DNA from: Epilithonimonas hispanica
GTDB taxonomy: Bacteria; Bacteroidota; Bacteroidia; Flavobacteriales; Weeksellaceae
DNA: 43,840 nt
Assembly (NCBI RefSeq): GCF_003385395.1
Contig: NZ_QNUG01000030.1
Coordinates: 1-43,840 of the forward strand
Reading direction: 5' to 3'
The position numbers were made by a program, and so were the translations under genes. The notes below the pieces were generated by a model, which saw only the letters and a list, made by a program, of their open reading frames with translations, searched no databases and was not told where the DNA came from. Every line of letters begins with the position of its first letter. The first letter of the stretch is position 1. This document shows positions 41,508 to 43,840 of the stretch, in pieces.

Positions 41508-43634
41508 ATGAATGACTCTCTTTTTGAAATCGTAGAACACACCAACCGAAGCATTTTTCTCACAGGAAAAGCAGGAACCGGAAAGACTACATTTCTCAAC
41601 GATTTTGTAAAAAAAACCAAGAAAAAACACATTGTAGTTGCGCCTACGGGAATTGCCGCTATCAATGCAGGCGGTGTTACCATCCATTCTATGTTTGGTT
41701 TACCGCTCAGAACTTTTCTTCCAACTACAGAAAGAATAGACCAAAATCTGGCGAACAACATTGCCGATTTGATGCCACATTTCAAGTACCGAAAAGACAA
41801 ACTCAAACTTCTACGCGAAATCGAAATTATCATTATCGATGAGGCCTCAATGTTGCGTGCGGATGTTTTGGATATGATGGATTTTTCTCTTCGTCACGTT
41901 CGCAGAAATCAGCAGAAATTTGGAGGCGTTCAGATGTTGTTCATTGGCGACCTTTATCAGTTACCTCCTGTTGTGAGAGATGAATACATTCTATCAATGT
42001 ATTATTCTTCTCCGTTTTTCTTTCACGCCAAAGCTTTGGAAGGCAGTAACTTCATCACATTAGAATTGACCAAAGTTTATCGACAAACCGATGAACATTT
42101 TCTAGAAATTTTAAATGCGATTAGAGACGGAATTACAGAAGACATTGACTTCGAAGCTCTGAATGCAAGATATCAACCGGACTTTGACCCAAAAGATGAA
42201 GCCTACGTTTATCTCTGTTCGCATAACAAAATGGCGGACGACATTAATCAAAAAAAGATCAAAGAACTTGGCGGAAAATCGCATACTTACACCGCGGATG
42301 TTGTAGGGGAATTCAAAGAAACACAATATCCGAATGATGAAGTTCTGGAGTTGAAAGTCGGAGCGCAGATTATGTTCATCCGAAATGACACCTCATCTGA
42401 TAAAAAATATTACAACGGAAAACTCGCTCAAATCTCTTATCTCGACGAAGATGAAATCTCAGTAATTCTTGATGGAAGCGAAGAAGAAATCACTTTGAAA
42501 GCGGAAACTTGGGAGCAGAAAAAATATTCTTTGGATGATGAAAAAAACATCAAGGAGGAAGTTTTGGGAAGTTTCAAACAATTTCCGATTCGACTGGCTT
42601 GGGCGGTTACGATTCATAAAAGTCAAGGTTTGACCTTTGATAGATTGATTATTGATGCAGGAAAAAGTTTCGCTTCTGGTCAGGTTTATGTAGCGTTGTC
42701 GCGTTGCCGAACTTTGGAAGGAATTGTCCTTAAATCTAAAATCACACCCGAAGTTATTTTCTCCGACAAACGAGTTTCGAAGTTTCAGGATGAGACGCAC
42801 GCGAATTCGAAAATCGAGGAAATCCTTAATGCTGAAAAATACGATTATAGCATTCAAAAAGTCATTAGAAGAATCGATTGTGTATGGTTTCAGTCCGCTT
42901 TGGAAAACTGGATGGTTATCAGCCGAAGCAGTAAATTCATTGATAAAGAAAAAGCCAATTATCTCTATCATTGCTTGAAAGCTGATATCGAAAATTACAT
43001 TACTATTTTCCAAAAATTCGAAAGAATCTTGGTTCAGAAAACTCAAAAATTCCTGCAAGATGAGGAAGAATGGACAGAGATTGAAGTCAAGGCCAAAGGT
43101 GCTGTCAATTTCTTTTTCTCGAATGTGAATGAGAAAATATTTTCTCCGCTCAAAGATTTCTATTCTGAAACCAAAGGTGTAAAAGGTTTGAAAGCTTTTA
43201 ATGAAGATTTCCGTGTTTGGTTGGACGATATCGAAGATTATCTGAAGGATTTGAAAGAGGTTTACCTTTTGGAAACGCCATTATTTGATAAAGAAAAAGA
43301 TGTGGAAGTTTCTATGACCATCAAGAAAGTTCCGACGCACGTTTTGACTTATCAGTTGTTTCAAAATGGAAAAACTGTTGCTGAGATTGCGAAAGAAAGA
43401 GGCTTGGTGAATTCCACGATTTTTGGGCATCTTTCAAAATATGCTGAGCAAAATCTCTTGGACAGAAATGACCTTTTAAGAATTTATCCGAAAAATAAAG
43501 TTGAAGCTTTCGAAAAACAATTCAAGGCTGATCCAAAAGAGAATATCAATGATTGGAAGTCTGTCTTGCCTTCGGATTTTGATTATGGTGAGATTCGATT
43601 GATTTGGAATTACTTTTTGAATTTGAAGAAATAG
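41508..43634 (+). CDS. PIF1/RecD-like DNA helicase with C-terminal helix-turn-helix
   Basis: A 708-residue superfamily 1 helicase. Walker A is GKAGTGKTT (20-28), Walker B is IIIIDEASM, and the later motifs include GDLYQLPPVV, TLELTKVYRQ and FPIRLAWAVTIHKSQGLTFD. The last is followed by GQVYVALSRCRTLEG (motif VI). Residues about 600-680 hold a helix-turn-helix (HVLTYQLFQNGKTVAEIAKE, NSTIFGHLSKYAEQNLL) as in the RQC/HTH_40 type. The middle part between motif VI and the HTH resembles no domain I can name with confidence. The ATG at 41508 is chosen from the promoter position. Confidence 0.9.
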   Translation: MNDSLFEIVEHTNRSIFLTGKAGTGKTTFLNDFVKKTKKKHIVVAPTGIAAINAGGVTIHSMFGLPLRTFLPTTERIDQNLANNIADLMPHFKYRKDKLKLLREIEIIIIDEASMLRADVLDMMDFSLRHVRRNQQKFGGVQMLFIGDLYQLPPVVRDEYILSMYYSSPFFFHAKALEGSNFITLELTKVYRQTDEHFLEILNAIRDGITEDIDFEALNARYQPDFDPKDEAYVYLCSHNKMADDINQKKIKELGGKSHTYTADVVGEFKETQYPNDEVLELKVGAQIMFIRNDTSSDKKYYNGKLAQISYLDEDEISVILDGSEEEITLKAETWEQKKYSLDDEKNIKEEVLGSFKQFPIRLAWAVTIHKSQGLTFDRLIIDAGKSFASGQVYVALSRCRTLEGIVLKSKITPEVIFSDKRVSKFQDETHANSKIEEILNAEKYDYSIQKVIRRIDCVWFQSALENWMVISRSSKFIDKEKANYLYHCLKADIENYITIFQKFERILVQKTQKFLQDEEEWTEIEVKAKGAVNFFFSNVNEKIFSPLKDFYSETKGVKGLKAFNEDFRVWLDDIEDYLKDLKEVYLLETPLFDKEKDVEVSMTIKKVPTHVLTYQLFQNGKTVAEIAKERGLVNSTIFGHLSKYAEQNLLDRNDLLRIYPKNKVEAFEKQFKADPKENINDWKSVLPSDFDYGEIRLIWNYFLNLKK

Positions 43635-43684
43635 TTTTAATTTTTATTGCAAAGTCGCAAATAATTTTCAATTCAATAAAAAAG

Positions 43685-43712
43685 AAAGTCGCAAAGTTTA
43701 ATTTGCGACTTT
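43685..43712 (+). terminator. Intrinsic terminator of the helicase gene
   Basis: An 11-bp perfect stem (AAAGTCGCAAA / TTTGCGACTTT) with a 6-nt loop and following T residues. AAGTCGCAAA is also the inner end of the 50-bp repeat family, so this terminator may derive from that repeat. Confidence 0.7.
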
Positions 43713-43840
43713 TAAAATTTATGTAAAGTAGAATTTTGCGTCCTTTAGTTTGCAAAATAAAAAATACAAGATTAGATTTATAATTTAAAAATCATTCACA
43801 AGAAACAGGGTGAACCATTTTGTGTCAAAGGTATCAAGAC
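43713..43840. other. Noncoding tail of the window
   Basis: AT-rich sequence with no ORF or repeat that I can support. A gene may begin beyond the window edge. Confidence 0.4.

Noticed and set aside
42459-43058. 199-codon minus-strand ORF opposite the helicase
   Set aside because: It is a shadow of a conserved coding frame; no promoter or recognisable motif.

Overview
The window looks like chromosomal DNA of a Bacteroidota species, most likely class Flavobacteriia and close to Chryseobacterium/Weeksellaceae. The evidence is AT-rich DNA, several promoters of the Bacteroidota type (TANNTTTG, some with an upstream TTG), type IX secretion C-terminal sorting domains, a fused E1 alpha/beta 2-oxoacid dehydrogenase, DUF4407 and Uma2/GxxExxY proteins, and many short intergenic palindromes. 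No rRNA, tRNA, CRISPR array or complete insertion sequence was seen.

Region 1 (about 0.95-14.4 kb, all minus strand) is a phenylacetate catabolism locus. In transcription order it holds a fused 2-oxoacid dehydrogenase E1, a TetR regulator, paaE, paaA, paaB, paaC, paaD, paaH, a GxxExxY PD-(D/E)XK protein, paaJ, paaZ and a crotonase-family hydratase/isomerase. PaaABCDE would epoxidise phenylacetyl-CoA. The crotonase, PaaZ, PaaJ and PaaH would then open the ring and carry out beta-oxidation to acetyl-CoA and succinyl-CoA. No phenylacetate-CoA ligase (paaK) or PaaI thioesterase is present. I found one good promoter for the block, upstream of the E1 gene; its -33 element lies inside a perfect inverted repeat that is a natural TetR operator. 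Nearly every gap between genes holds a repeat: a 50-bp TCGCAAAGGCGC family, a 90-bp direct repeat, a 139-bp inverted-repeat element, GCAGCCCGACTTGAGCGG palindromes, a GTCATTCCG palindrome, a CTTCGACAAGCTCAG palindrome, and arrays with a strict 7-bp period.

Region 2 (14.4-26.2 kb, mostly plus strand) holds a broken T9SS-sorted protein, a beta-helix lipoprotein, a MazG-like pyrophosphohydrolase, aroA, a Uma2 protein, a short-chain dehydrogenase, an outer-membrane barrel protein whose signal peptide is encoded by a repeat element, guaB, a small exported protein, a PAS-LuxR regulator and a delta-60-repeat T9SS protein.

Region 3 (26.2-35.4 kb) holds DUF4407, an ABC permease fused to an M1-type peptidase with its ATPase, a small lipoprotein, a YihY/BrkB protein, a gamma-carbonic anhydrase and an Nfu/NifU protein.

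Region 4 (35.5-43.8 kb) holds hemH, which starts inside a heptamer repeat, a doubly broken VOC gene, an M16 peptidase, a PAP2 phosphatase, ruvC and a PIF1-like helicase. ruvC and the helicase have promoters so close to the start codon that their mRNAs should be leaderless or nearly so.

The most unusual structure is the GxxExxY nuclease-fold gene bounded by inverted copies of a 50-bp repeat, with gene-free copies of the same repeat a few kilobases away in the same operon.
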